Under the pieces are notes generated by a model. That model did not search any database. It was not told the DNA's origin and saw nothing but the letters and a program-made list of their open reading frames with translations. From positions 62,001 to 126,000 of the forward strand of contig NZ_JMLS01000009.1 of assembly GCF_000686845.1 (NCBI RefSeq): 64,000 nt of DNA, written 5' to 3'. This document shows positions 34,243 through 43,048 of the stretch, in pieces (positions within the stretch are counted from its first letter, which is position 1; every line of letters starts with the position of its first letter). A program made the position numbers and the translations under genes. The DNA comes from Paenibacillus sp. UNC451MF (GTDB lineage: Bacteria > Bacillota > Bacilli > Paenibacillales > NBRC-103111).

Positions 34243-34270
34243 AAAAAAGCCCAGGGATTGCTCCCTGAGC
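34243..34270 (-). terminator. Terminator of spore protein gene
   Basis: On the minus strand GCTCAGGGA-GCAA-TCCCTGGGC (one G-T pair) is followed by TTTTTT, downstream of the spore protein stop. Confidence 0.85.
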
Positions 34271-34305
34271 TTCTATGATGATACGTTGATTCAACAACCA
34301 TTCGA

Positions 34306-34530
34306 TTAACGGAATTGACCTGCCAGGGATTGCTCCGCGATTTGCACCAGACGACGAGTGATGTGACCACCGATCGCGCCCGTGTCACGGGATGCCATGT
34401 AACCGTAGTACCCGTCTTGTGGGATTTGAATACCCAACTCTTGAGCTACCTCATACTTCAATTGATCTAAAGCTTGGGAAGCTTGTGGAACTACCAATGT
34501 GTTACTGTTGCCGGATTGTCCTTGTGCCAT
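34306..34530 (-). CDS. Alpha/beta-type small acid-soluble spore protein
   Basis: A 74-residue DNA-binding protein that coats and protects spore DNA. The family core is complete: ALDQLKYEVAQELGI, the GPR-protease site region around YEVAQELG, and GYYGYMASRDTGAIGGHITR with RRLVQIAEQ. The start is ATG 34530 with AAAGGAG upstream; a frame seven codons longer has no site. A near-perfect sigma-G promoter precedes it, so it is made in the forespore. It is 90 per cent or so similar to the spore protein at 48117 but uses more GC-ending codons. Confidence 0.96.
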   Translation of the reverse strand: MAQGQSGNSNTLVVPQASQALDQLKYEVAQELGIQIPQDGYYGYMASRDTGAIGGHITRRLVQIAEQSLAGQFR

Positions 34531-34591
34531 GATGATCAGCACTCCTTTCAATCTGAATGATATCTTTGATGTATTTGCAAGCTTGCAAAGT

Positions 34592-34620
34592 TATTATGTG
34601 ACGTACACCAAAAACTATTC
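34592..34620 (-). promoter_or_regulatory. Sigma-G promoter of spore protein gene
   Basis: On the minus strand GAATA and CATAATA are 17 bases apart, matching the forespore sigma-G consensus, and lie 62 bases before the start codon. Confidence 0.75.
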
Positions 34621-34681
34621 ACACATTTTGAAAAATGTTTTTGATTTTCAAATACTCTTTAGAAAGGCGGTACTTCCCCGC

Positions 34682-34861
34682 ATGAACAAAGGACTAGCTC
34701 TCTTTTTCGCAATCGTAGGAGCCCTACTTTTAGCCTGCATCAGTCTCGGATTGAGTCTAGGAAACGTTTGGCTCGTTCTGCTATTTACGATCTTATCTAT
34801 CGGTTTTATTGGCTTCGGCTTTGTCGTCAAAGCGAGAATGAGAAGACGTAACGGCGGTTAA
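34682..34861 (+). CDS. Small two-helix membrane protein (DUF5325/YlaF-like)
   Basis: A 59-residue protein made of two hydrophobic helices (about 4-24 and 28-48) and a strongly basic tail (VKARMRRRNGG). Length and layout match the DUF5325 family, whose B. subtilis member is YlaF. The upstream site AAAGGCGG is twelve bases from ATG, which is long. A longer frame from 34499 overlaps the spore gene and is not supported. Function unknown. It converges on trpS, with only three bases between the stops. Confidence 0.65.
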   Translation: MNKGLALFFAIVGALLLACISLGLSLGNVWLVLLFTILSIGFIGFGFVVKARMRRRNGG

Positions 34862-34864
34862 GGA

Positions 34865-35848
34865 TTACAGCGAAAGGAAACCCATTTTTTCCTTCACAGT
34901 TTTCGTAATTTTCTCCGCTTCTACTGCAGCACGCTCAGCTCCCTGGCGTAAAATGTCATGAATTTCGCCGGACTTGCGGATATCATAATATCTTTGCTGG
35001 ATCGGCTCGAGATGAGCGACGACCTGCTCGGCCAGCTCTTTTTTGAACGGTCCGTAGCCTAGGCCCTCATACTGAGCTTCAATATCGGCAATAGACTTAT
35101 CGGAGCATTGAGCGTAGATACTCATCAGGTTGCTAACCTCAGGCTTGTTCTGAGGATCAAATTTCACTTCACGGCCCGAGTCGGTAACGGCTCGGCTTAT
35201 TTTTTTGCGGATGACATCCGGCGCATCGAGCATGGCAATGAAGCTGCCTTGGTTAGTGCTGCTTTTGCTCATTTTCTTGGAGGCATCGTCCAGAGACATG
35301 ATCCGTGCTCCAACCTTAGGAATGTACGGATCCGGGATGGTGAACGTGTCGCCGTAGCGTTGATTGAAACGGTGTGCTAAATCGCGCGTCAGCTCCAAGT
35401 GCTGCTTCTGATCGTCGCCTACAGGAACTAGATCAGCATTATACAGCAAAATATCCGCGGCCATCAAAGACGGATAAGTGAACAAGCCAGCTCCAACCGA
35501 GTCTTTACCCGCTGCTTTATCTTTGAACTGGGTCATTCTCTCCAGCTCACCCATATACGTTAGCGTAGTCATCAACCATCCGAGCTCCGCGTGCTGGCGA
35601 ACCTGCGATTGCAAGAAGACTGTCGCTTTAGCTGGATCCAGTCCTGCCGCGATATATAGCGCAGCTACCGCCTCAGTTTGCTCGCGAAGTGCCGCCGGGT
35701 CCTGAGGGACAGTCACCGCATGCAAATCCACCACCATAAAGTAGCAGTCGTGTGTATGCTGAAGCTCCACGTAATTTTTCATCGCTCCGATGTAATTGCC
35801 TAGAGTCGGTAAACCGCTCGGCTGCATCCCGGATAATACTCTTTTCAT
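34865..35848 (-). CDS. trpS: Tryptophanyl-tRNA synthetase
   Basis: A class I aminoacyl-tRNA synthetase that charges tRNA-Trp, 327 residues, cytoplasmic. It starts MKRVLSGMQPSGLPTLGNYIG with the HIGH-like TLGN segment, has the Trp-specific DLHAVTVPQDP and GDDQKQHLELTRDLAHRFN, and the KMSKS loop as KKMSKSSTNQG. ATG 35848 is preceded by AAGGAGG; the longer frame lies within the leader. It is controlled by the T-box immediately upstream. Confidence 0.98.
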   Translation of the reverse strand: MKRVLSGMQPSGLPTLGNYIGAMKNYVELQHTHDCYFMVVDLHAVTVPQDPAALREQTEAVAALYIAAGLDPAKATVFLQSQVRQHAELGWLMTTLTYMGELERMTQFKDKAAGKDSVGAGLFTYPSLMAADILLYNADLVPVGDDQKQHLELTRDLAHRFNQRYGDTFTIPDPYIPKVGARIMSLDDASKKMSKSSTNQGSFIAMLDAPDVIRKKISRAVTDSGREVKFDPQNKPEVSNLMSIYAQCSDKSIADIEAQYEGLGYGPFKKELAEQVVAHLEPIQQRYYDIRKSGEIHDILRQGAERAAVEAEKITKTVKEKMGFLSL

Positions 35849-35894
35849 GATGAAATCCTCCTTGAGATCGTTCTTTTTTTCAATTTTCCACGCA

Positions 35895-36202
35895 AAAAAG
35901 GCCCTCCCGCCGCAAGGGACGAAGGACCGTGGTGCCACCCTAATTTGCCTAACCTCTCAACATTTAAATATGTCGGTCAGCTAAGCCTTCAGCTCTGTTA
36001 ACGGAGAGTGCCCGGACCAGCCTATGACCAGGTACCCCAAGCTTACATACGCCTGCTACCCAAGTCGTTCAACCGTCAGCTCCAGGACCCATTCAACGTC
36101 ACCTATCTACCGGTTCACAGCGGCCACCGGCTCTCTGAAAGACTCGTTGTCGTCTACTTGCTCCTGTCATTGCTTGTACCTGTTATGATGTACAGTTTGC
36201 TT
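35895..36202 (-). promoter_or_regulatory. Tryptophan T-box riboswitch with terminator
   Basis: The minus-strand leader of trpS carries a full T-box. The 14-base T-box core AGGGTGGCACCACGG is complement of 35927-35941. Directly after it is the terminator stem (GTCCTTCGTCCC..GGGAGGGCC) with six T. Stem I contains AGTAGA and a specifier bulge GAATGGGTCC with TGG, the Trp codon (about 36090-36095). Uncharged tRNA-Trp should stabilise the antiterminator and switch on trpS. Confidence 0.93.
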
Positions 36203-36208
36203 CTTGTT

Positions 36209-36237
36209 ATCATAAACAAACGATAAGCCGGTGTCAA
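36209..36237 (-). promoter_or_regulatory. Sigma-A promoter of trpS T-box
   Basis: On the minus strand TTGACA and TATGAT are exactly 17 bases apart, just before the T-box leader. This places the RNA start near 36202. Confidence 0.85.
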
Positions 36238-36315
36238 TCCTCCGCTATTTTCATATCATTTTCTCCGCAATTTTTGTTCTTCGCCTGTCCTATATACCGC
36301 CCGTCCCGCATATTA

Positions 36316-36335
36316 TATAATAATAATAATTACGA
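36316..36335 (+). promoter_or_regulatory. -10 element overlapped by probable Zur box
   Basis: TATAAT (36316-36321) is followed by TAATAATAATTACGA (36321-36335). This matches the Bacillus Zur operator TCGTAATNATTACGA at 12 of 14 fixed positions, with the right half perfect. It lies 22 bases before the start of a permease with a His-rich loop, where a bound repressor would block transcription. This supports zinc control. Confidence 0.6.
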
Positions 36336-36357
36336 ATTAGAAAGGGAGAAATGTCCA

Positions 36358-37470
36358 TTGCAAACGACGTTTATGCGCTGGGGGACCAATGTGCTTGCCC
36401 TCCTATGTATTCTCATGCTTTTTCTTATTTACACTCAAAAGCAGCCGCTAGATCTCAGCTTTCTGAATAGCGCAGAAATGCAAAGCTTCAAAACGTTATT
36501 TTTAAGCATCATTTTGGAGGCATTCCCCTTCGTCCTGCTTGGCGTACTGGTCTCCGCCCTGCTGCAAATGTTCGTCTCCGAGCAAACGATACGCCGGCTT
36601 GTCCCCAAAAATCCCGTGCTCGGCATTCTTTTCGCCTGCGTGGTAGGGATCATTTTTCCATTGTGCGAGTGCGGGATGATTCCTGTCATTCGGAGACTGA
36701 TGAAAAAGGGAATGCCCGTCTATGTAGCCGTCGTGTTTATCTTGGTTGGTCCGATCATCAATCCCGTCGTCTATGCGTCCACCTATATGGCGTTTAGAAG
36801 CCGTCCGGAAATTGCATATTCCCGCATGGGGCTTGCGTTTATCGTAGCGCTTGCACTCGGGCTGATCGTGTACAAGTTTTTCAAATCGGATCCACTGCGC
36901 GGCTCCTTGCCGGTTGCGGCTGCAGTGCACCGTCATGAGCATCATCATCACGAACATACTCACACTCACGACCAACATCACCATCATTCAAATGAAAAAG
37001 ACACATCATCTGATCACCATCATCACGTACATACTCATTCTCACTCCCATACAGGTGTGGCCGGGCGTTTCTTTGGCGTACTGGGGCACGCGTCAGATGA
37101 GTTTTTCGATATGGGGAAATATTTAATCTTCGGAGCCATGATTACAGCGGCCATACAAACCGTCGTAGCCCGTGAAAGTCTCGTATCCATAGGACAGGGC
37201 GATGTCCAGTCCCATTTGTTTATGATGGCGCTCGCCTTCATTCTATCTCTCTGCTCGACCTCGGACGCTTTTGTGGCTTCCTCTTTCACGTCAACCTTCT
37301 CTGCCGGCTCGCTGCTGACCTTCCTTGTGTTCGGACCGATGCTGGATATTAAGAGCATGTTGATGCTGCTGTCCGCCTTTAAAACCAGATTTGTGCTTAA
37401 ATTATCGGTGCTGATTATCGTTGTTGTTTTTGTATGCTCCATTTTGTTTGAACGAATATTTTTGACATAA
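36358..37470 (+). CDS. COG0701-family permease with His-rich loop (YcgR-like)
   Basis: A 370-residue polytopic membrane protein with about eight helices. The first half holds LLGVLVSALLQMFVSEQTIR, FPLCECGMIPVIRRLMKKG and GPIINPVVYAST, signatures of the COG0701 predicted permeases (the family of ArsP). The central cytoplasmic loop (about 190-255) has roughly 25 His residues with Asp and Glu and should bind divalent metal. The second half repeats a similar pattern (LCSTSDAFVASS, FGPMLDIKS). The start is TTG 36358 with GGGAG upstream. The TIGR03943 partner gene follows 14 bases later. With the Zur-like operator upstream I infer a role in zinc homeostasis. Confidence 0.88.
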   Translation: MQTTFMRWGTNVLALLCILMLFLIYTQKQPLDLSFLNSAEMQSFKTLFLSIILEAFPFVLLGVLVSALLQMFVSEQTIRRLVPKNPVLGILFACVVGIIFPLCECGMIPVIRRLMKKGMPVYVAVVFILVGPIINPVVYASTYMAFRSRPEIAYSRMGLAFIVALALGLIVYKFFKSDPLRGSLPVAAAVHRHEHHHHEHTHTHDQHHHHSNEKDTSSDHHHHVHTHSHSHTGVAGRFFGVLGHASDEFFDMGKYLIFGAMITAAIQTVVARESLVSIGQGDVQSHLFMMALAFILSLCSTSDAFVASSFTSTFSAGSLLTFLVFGPMLDIKSMLMLLSAFKTRFVLKLSVLIIVVVFVCSILFERIFLT

Positions 37471-37484
37471 AGGAGCGTGACCAA

Positions 37485-38441
37485 GTGAGTCCGCGAATGT
37501 TAAGCCTTCATCACTTTATTAAGTCCGCGATCCTGTTTGGATTCGCCATCTACATCGTGTACTTGGTCAAAACGGACAATATCCTGTTCTATATAGCGCC
37601 GCGCATGATCGATTATGTTAAATGGTCTGCATTGGGACTGTATGCCATTGCCGTTTATCAAGTGTATCTGGGAATCCGTTCCTTGTGGGGAACAGCTGTT
37701 GAGTGCGATTGCGACCATGACCATACTCCCTCTTCATCACTGCTCAAAAACATAGCCTTGTACGGTTTATTCGTCATCCCGTTGTTATTCGGCTTTCTGC
37801 TGCCGGATACGTCAATGGGAAGCAGCCTGGCAGCTAAGAAAGGCATGAACCTGAGCAGCTCCAGCAATGTAAAAAAAGAGCCCTCAGGTACAGGCGCCAC
37901 TGCTGCTCCAGCATCGCCGGCACCTGAGCCTTCAGGAGGAAGCTCAGGCTCATCGTCATCGAGTCCGAAATCCGCAGCAGCAGCTGCCACCAACTTGGAC
38001 GACATGTTCCCAGCGGATAAATTTACAGAGCACTATGCCAAATACGCCAAGCAAATTTACAAGTCCGACATCATCCGCGTTAAGGAAGAACTGTTTCTTG
38101 AGACTTTGACTACGGTTGATTTGTACATGGACCGCTTTGTCGGAAAAAAGCTGGAGCTTACCGGCTTTGTCTACCGCCAGGAGGAAATGAAAGATAACCA
38201 ATTCGTAGTCGGACGCTTCTCTATCCAATGCTGTTCCGCTGATGCTGCACCCTTCGGGGTGCTAGTCGAGTACGACCGGGCCAGTACGTTCGCCGACGAT
38301 TCCTGGGTGACCGTCACAGGCACTATTCAAAAAACGAACTACAACGGCATGGACATTATGATGCTTAAGGTGGAGAAAATCGCCAAAGCTGAGCCTTCCA
38401 AATCGCAATATGTTTATCCGAACTTTGATTTCGGCACTTAA
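37485..38441 (+). CDS. TIGR03943-family permease partner protein (YcgQ-like)
   Basis: A 318-residue membrane protein with two N-terminal helices (about 12-30 and 45-65), a metal-binding-like CDCDHDHTP loop, a third helix (about 85-105), then a Ser/Pro/Ala-rich linker (about 120-170) and an OB-like C-terminal domain (about 205-310, with LELTGFVYR, GRFSIQCCSADAAPFGVLV and DDSWVTVTGTI). It is the standard partner of COG0701 permeases. GTG at 37485 has AAAGGAG upstream. The long low-complexity linker is longer than I would expect. Confidence 0.88.
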   Translation: MSPRMLSLHHFIKSAILFGFAIYIVYLVKTDNILFYIAPRMIDYVKWSALGLYAIAVYQVYLGIRSLWGTAVECDCDHDHTPSSSLLKNIALYGLFVIPLLFGFLLPDTSMGSSLAAKKGMNLSSSSNVKKEPSGTGATAAPASPAPEPSGGSSGSSSSSPKSAAAAATNLDDMFPADKFTEHYAKYAKQIYKSDIIRVKEELFLETLTTVDLYMDRFVGKKLELTGFVYRQEEMKDNQFVVGRFSIQCCSADAAPFGVLVEYDRASTFADDSWVTVTGTIQKTNYNGMDIMMLKVEKIAKAEPSKSQYVYPNFDFGT

Positions 38442-38648
38442 CGGGGATAAGATTGGATACAGGGCGGCCGCAGCACTCTATCGCTGATAACCAGCGCTAT
38501 GGTGTTGCGGTCGCTCTCATTTGATTCTCGCTTAACGCTGTTTTTCATCATGACAGAAGGAGCCTGACTTTGATACAATAAAACAAGCAGTCGTTTCAAA
38601 CGATATATATAACCTTTTATTCTTACACGGAAAAGGAGATTTTTTCTC

Positions 38649-39596
38649 ATGATCAAGCAAATAGACTGGCAAGGAACACCGGCTTATACCTTAGAGAACG
38701 ATAAGATGATCGTTTCGATCTGCCCTGCTCTCGGTAACAATGCCTACAGCATATGGGATAAGACGCTGGATCGCGAAATGCTGCGTGTCCCATCCTCACC
38801 AAGCGAAATGGAACAGCAACCGGTTCAATTTGGTACTCCCATCTTGATGCCACCGAACCGGATTCGTGAAGGCCGCTTTCAATTTAACGGGCAATCGTAT
38901 CAATTCGATATCAATCATGCCACAGGCAACCATATTCATGGTATGCTTCGCAGCCAATCTTGGACTGTAACTGCATCCGGTGAACAAGACGGTAAGCTGT
39001 TCATCACCTCTTCCATCCATCTTGCCGACGACGCCAACGTTCAGCGGCAGTATCCGCATCCGTTGGAGCTTGAAGTCACATACGTGCTGGAAGGCAGCCG
39101 CCTGAGTCAACAATTGAAGGTTCTGAATAAAGGTACTACTCCTGCTCCTTTCGGTTACGGACTTCATACTTGGTTTCTTCTGGACGGCGAGCCGGAGAAC
39201 TGGAAGCTGACGCTGCCTGTGAGCGGTATATGGCAGCTTGATGATGCGAACCTCCCAACTGGCGATATCGTTCCGTTAGGCCAATACGAATCACTGCTTC
39301 AAGGCGTAGTTCTAAAAGGCCATAATCTGGACACAGTCTTCCAAATCGGCGATAATCCGTGTCTGGCTGTTTTGTCCAAGGACGATGTAGAGATCCGTTA
39401 CAGCGGCTCTAAATTATTCAAGCAGTGGGTCATTTACACAAAGGGTGAGGCGCAAGATTTCATCTGCCTGGAGCCTTATACTTGGGTCACCAACGCTCCG
39501 AATATCGACCAGCCTGCAGACGTTACCGGCTTGCTCGGTATCGAGCCTGGTGCAACATTAGAGCTAGAAGTCAACCTGGAGGTTGTATATAAATAA
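38649..39596 (+). CDS. Aldose 1-epimerase family protein
   Basis: A 315-residue galactose-mutarotase-like enzyme that interconverts sugar anomers. The catalytic His pair is in NHIHGMLRSQSW and YGLHTWFLLDG, and the catalytic Glu in FICLEPYTWVTNAPN. It has no signal peptide and is cytoplasmic. GGAGA lies ahead of ATG 38649. The 200 bases before it hold an imperfect hairpin (CGCTG/CAGCG near 38480) that may end the upstream pair. A clear terminator follows. Confidence 0.9.
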   Translation: MIKQIDWQGTPAYTLENDKMIVSICPALGNNAYSIWDKTLDREMLRVPSSPSEMEQQPVQFGTPILMPPNRIREGRFQFNGQSYQFDINHATGNHIHGMLRSQSWTVTASGEQDGKLFITSSIHLADDANVQRQYPHPLELEVTYVLEGSRLSQQLKVLNKGTTPAPFGYGLHTWFLLDGEPENWKLTLPVSGIWQLDDANLPTGDIVPLGQYESLLQGVVLKGHNLDTVFQIGDNPCLAVLSKDDVEIRYSGSKLFKQWVIYTKGEAQDFICLEPYTWVTNAPNIDQPADVTGLLGIEPGATLELEVNLEVVYK

Positions 39597-39601
39597 CAAT
39601 A

Positions 39602-39652
39602 AAGAGACTGCAACCCTAGGCAGATAGCTGCTCACGGTTCAGTCTCTTTTTT
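39602..39652 (+). terminator. Terminator of aldose epimerase gene
   Basis: AAGAGACTG-C-AACC and GGTT-C-AGTCTCTT form a long stem around a loop of about 20 nt and run into TTTTTT, five bases after the stop. Confidence 0.8.
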
Positions 39653-39669
39653 ATCCCCCTATAATGTTG

Positions 39670-40986
39670 CTACTGCTTACCCATTTCGATAATATATTTA
39701 TCGGCTTTCTCCCCAGCCTCTCTTAGAACGGTATTTATGTCTTTTTTCTCCGTTACCATGGACTTGACGGATTCCTTCAGGAACGAATAAATCTTAGTAT
39801 CATACTGCGTAGCTTCCGGCAGCGGTGCAGGCTTTACTGCAAAAATACCGGCTAAATTTTTCCCCTCATACAGCTTTGTATCGCTAGAGAACTGCTTTTT
39901 CAAATTCGAATCCTTAAGTATCGTAAGTCGAATTCCTTTATTCATCGACTTTTGGACCTCTTCGTTAATCAGTGTTTGAATAGCCGCGAAGGCAGCATTC
40001 TTATTTTTGCTGGTTGGTGTAATCATTGCCATATGGAAGTCAATTTCCCGGCCAAGCCCTGGTTTGTCATCATAGGAGGGAAACGAAACGATATCCCAAT
40101 TGAAATCCTTGCTAGCCTCTTTCAGCTGAGGTAACCGGGTCGTCAAATTAGCAATCCAATACGGATACATAGCAAGCTTTTGATCCTTCAAGAAATAATC
40201 GATTCCGTATGTATATTTTTTATTGCCATCTACGATTCCTGGTATTTGATACAACTGATCATAAAGGCCGAATACTTTTTTATATGGATCACCGGTTACT
40301 ACCGATTTTTCCTGCTTCGCATCAACCACCGGGAGAGAGTAAGCACGACTTAGCACCTGAGGGTCTCCCATATCAAGTCCAACATATTGAGTGCCCTGTT
40401 CAAGTCGGGTTACTTTGCGTGCAAGCTCCATGACCTCGTTCCATGTCATATTATCTTTTGGGTAAGGAACGGCAAACTTATCAAAAATGTCTTTGTTATA
40501 TGCCATCACACCATAATTCATTGCATAAGGAATTCCGTATATTTCACCTTTAGGGCCGAATTTTTTGAGTAAATTAACCGCTTCTGGTTCCAAAACGTTG
40601 AAATCGATGTTTTGCTGCTTAATTCGATCGCTTAGGTCCATACCCAAGTTTTGCTTAAGCAGATCATGCAAATAATAATTGCTTGTTAAAATAACATCAG
40701 GCAGCTGATCAGCTGTAATGAGTTTGTCCAATGAGGTTCCCATCACCAGTTGAACATTAATATTAGGATACTTCGCCTTAACGGGCTTCGTTACCAGAGA
40801 TTCCAAATCAGCTTCGCTCAATATTCCCGCATTATGGTTATAGAACGTTAGAGTGACCGGTTCATTATTATACACATTTTCGTTATTTCCTGAATCTTTC
40901 GACTCATTGCCTCCACATCCGGAGAGGAGCATGACCACCGATAAGCCTAACCCTACACAGCTTCGAACTTTATTCCCCAATCTCAT
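39670..40986 (-). CDS. Orphan sugar-binding ABC lipoprotein (copy 1)
   Basis: A 438-residue extracellular solute-binding protein. The signal peptide ends at lipobox LLSGC (Cys 24) and a polar linker follows. Family segments include ADQLPDVILTS, GEIYGIPYAMNYGVMAYNKD and IFDKFAVPYPKDNMTWNEV, as in CUT1 sugar-binding proteins. No permease or ATPase gene is nearby. It is divergent from an AraC regulator at 41167, which is the likely regulator. It is a paralogue of the protein at 45101-46408, which sits in the same arrangement. The ligand is probably an oligosaccharide, with pectin fragments possible given the lyase gene between the two. Confidence 0.9.
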   Translation of the reverse strand: MRLGNKVRSCVGLGLSVVMLLSGCGGNESKDSGNNENVYNNEPVTLTFYNHNAGILSEADLESLVTKPVKAKYPNINVQLVMGTSLDKLITADQLPDVILTSNYYLHDLLKQNLGMDLSDRIKQQNIDFNVLEPEAVNLLKKFGPKGEIYGIPYAMNYGVMAYNKDIFDKFAVPYPKDNMTWNEVMELARKVTRLEQGTQYVGLDMGDPQVLSRAYSLPVVDAKQEKSVVTGDPYKKVFGLYDQLYQIPGIVDGNKKYTYGIDYFLKDQKLAMYPYWIANLTTRLPQLKEASKDFNWDIVSFPSYDDKPGLGREIDFHMAMITPTSKNKNAAFAAIQTLINEEVQKSMNKGIRLTILKDSNLKKQFSSDTKLYEGKNLAGIFAVKPAPLPEATQYDTKIYSFLKESVKSMVTEKKDINTVLREAGEKADKYIIEMGKQ

Positions 40987-41166
40987 TTACAGCCCTCCAT
41001 GTTCGATATTTCAACGAATTTGACCATTTTCAGTGAAATTGATACCTCGTGTTGACGGTTGGAATTATCTGATGACCTCCTCATCCTAACTTACATTGCT
41101 TAACATTTGAATGAGCAATATAATTAAAACATGAACTATTGTGTCATTTCATTCATGGAGGAGACA

Positions 41167-41952
41167 ATGGAAAAAACAGTTCTTTTATGCGGGTATTCTT
41201 ATCATTTAAAGAAGGTCAGGCGAGGGGATAAAAGATTCGGTTTGGACAGCTATTTACTGCGGCTGCAGACGGAAGGGACAAGTACAGCAGAAATTGAGGG
41301 CCAAGAGGTAAAAATCGAGCCTGGAGACCTTATCCTGCTAAACCCGGGTACTTCCTATCAGCTCCAGGTGGATGTAACAACAGGAAGCGGAGATTACTAC
41401 ATGTTCTGTCAAGGAAACTGGATGGATGAATGGTGGAACCGCTATCCTAAACCGATAAAGTCCCGTATAAAAATCGGTGAATCGATCTTGCATCCCTGGA
41501 GACAAATTATTAAGGAAACACGCCGCCTAACGGAAGAAAATCAAGAATTGACCGATTATTTGCTTCGGGTCCTCTGCTTATCCGTCGATCGGGCTGTAAC
41601 GGACACCAGCGCCTCATACAGTCGAGCCGTAACAGCTCTGAAAATGAAGCAGTACATTGAAGAACACGCTCATCATCCCTTCAAAGTAGAGGAAGTTGCC
41701 CGACATGCGTGTTTAAGCATTTCGCGCGCATCACATTTTTTTAAAGAATGCTATGGTAAAACCATGGTTGAGTATGCCCTTGAATATCGGCTGACTACTG
41801 CACTAGACCGCATGAGACATACAGGAATGACTATGGAAAGCATCGCTGAAAGCTGCGGCTTCGGAAGCTACACTTACTTTCATCGCGTGTTCAAAAGTAA
41901 TTTTGGGCTATCTCCGTCCCATTTCCGCAAGCTAGAGAAATCGTTTCGTTAA
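41167..41952 (+). CDS. AraC-family transcriptional regulator
   Basis: A 261-residue regulator with a cupin-type N-terminal domain (QEVKIEPGDLILLNPGTSYQ, about 50-70) and a C-terminal AraC double helix-turn-helix (about 165-258, with FKVEEVARHACLSISRASHFF and MESIAESCGFGSYTYFHRVFK). ATG 41167 is preceded by GGAGGAGACA; an earlier in-frame ATG at 41131 is not. It is divergent from the orphan binding lipoprotein and probably regulates it in response to a sugar. Confidence 0.93.
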   Translation: MEKTVLLCGYSYHLKKVRRGDKRFGLDSYLLRLQTEGTSTAEIEGQEVKIEPGDLILLNPGTSYQLQVDVTTGSGDYYMFCQGNWMDEWWNRYPKPIKSRIKIGESILHPWRQIIKETRRLTEENQELTDYLLRVLCLSVDRAVTDTSASYSRAVTALKMKQYIEEHAHHPFKVEEVARHACLSISRASHFFKECYGKTMVEYALEYRLTTALDRMRHTGMTMESIAESCGFGSYTYFHRVFKSNFGLSPSHFRKLEKSFR

Positions 41953-41970
41953 TAAGATACCAGCCTCCCC

Positions 41971-42017
41971 AAAAAAAATCACGATGAAGCTGTATGAGCC
42001 TCCATCGTGATTTTTTT
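41971..42017. terminator. Bidirectional terminator
   Basis: AAAAAAAATCACGATG and CATCGTGATTTTTTT pair around a 16-nt loop. Runs of A on one side and T on the other let it serve both the AraC gene and the convergent hydrolase gene. Confidence 0.85.
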
Positions 42018-42034
42018 GTATTACCTTCTAACAA

Positions 42035-42868
42035 TCAATTATTAAACCAGCCCTCTGGAACCTTGGCTTCCCATGCATGAGGCGGCTTTATGCCCATCGC
42101 CCGGCAAGCAACAGCTGCCGTATCCATAAGACCCAGCTCTTCGGGAACTTCCGAGCCCGCCTTAATACCAGGTCCCGCACAGGTCCAGAATACCGTCTTA
42201 TCCAGGGGTTCATCGCTGCCGTGCCCTTTGGGGTTCACGCCCCCTCCTCCATGGTCTGTCGTAATAATAACGAGACTATCCTCTAGCCAACCGGCTTCTT
42301 CCATAGCATCGAAAATTTTACCGCTAAACCGATCTGTTTCCGTAATAGCCTCCAGATAATCCGGCGTACCGTAGCCAAACTTATGTCCGGCATAATCCGG
42401 ATAATCAAACTGCACGAACAGCAAATATAAATCTTGGTTGTTCTTTATATAATCAGCCACTGCCTCTCCCAGCTCTGCATCCGGCACAGACACTTTATGT
42501 ACTCCGATGCCTTCTTCGATGATTCCGTCCATAATCGGCTTCCAGCATGTGAAGGCTGCTAATTTACGACTTGGATAAGCTTCACGCGCCAATTTGAAAA
42601 ATGAAGGATACGGCGAATCATCGGGATACCGCTGAACGGCCGCTTTATCATTATCCAGCATATGCTTATCCGGACTCACTCCATGGAGCAGCGATCCCCA
42701 GCATTGTGCGCTAATCGTCGGTGATACGGTCTGCGCCCTAACAGTCGAAGCTCCCCGCTTCATCCATTGATCCAAATAAGGCGTCGAAGTATGCTGAACA
42801 AAGCTTCCGGCACCATCCCAACCGATCACAATAACCCTTTTGATTGGATTCGAATTTTGCTCCCCCAT
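42035..42868 (-). CDS. Alkaline phosphatase-superfamily phosphodiesterase
   Basis: A 277-residue soluble enzyme of the type I phosphodiesterase/nucleotide pyrophosphatase group. The metal site starts VIVIGWDGAG, the nucleophile Thr/Ser is in RAQTVSPTISAQCWGS, and further ligands lie in FVQFDYPDYAGHKFGYG and IITTDHGGGGVNPKGHG. ATG 42868 has GGGGAGAGG upstream. It has no signal peptide. The substrate could be a phosphodiester, phosphonate or sulfate ester; the superfamily overlaps with sulfatases, but no Cys formylglycine motif is seen. Confidence 0.88.
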   Translation of the reverse strand: MGEQNSNPIKRVIVIGWDGAGSFVQHTSTPYLDQWMKRGASTVRAQTVSPTISAQCWGSLLHGVSPDKHMLDNDKAAVQRYPDDSPYPSFFKLAREAYPSRKLAAFTCWKPIMDGIIEEGIGVHKVSVPDAELGEAVADYIKNNQDLYLLFVQFDYPDYAGHKFGYGTPDYLEAITETDRFSGKIFDAMEEAGWLEDSLVIITTDHGGGGVNPKGHGSDEPLDKTVFWTCAGPGIKAGSEVPEELGLMDTAAVACRAMGIKPPHAWEAKVPEGWFNN

Positions 42869-43048
42869 GTTCCTCTCCCCTAACCTGATAGTTTTTTCCA
42901 AAGCTACCTGCTCTTTTATTGTATAAGGAAATTACAATTAGTCAACACAAAATACAACAAAACACAAACAAATACACTTATACACTCACGGAAAAAGAAA
43001 AAGCACGAATCCAGCGTTGTCATCGCCGAATTCGCACTTATATTAAAT

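Noticed and set aside
36940-37050. CAT/CAC-rich stretch resembling a simple repeat
   Set aside because: It is the coding sequence of the His-rich loop of the permease, irregular at DNA level, and not an independent repeat.
42902-43048. AT-rich gap after the lyase gene with possible small frames
   Set aside because: The frames lack ribosome sites and run into the lyase gene on the opposite strand.
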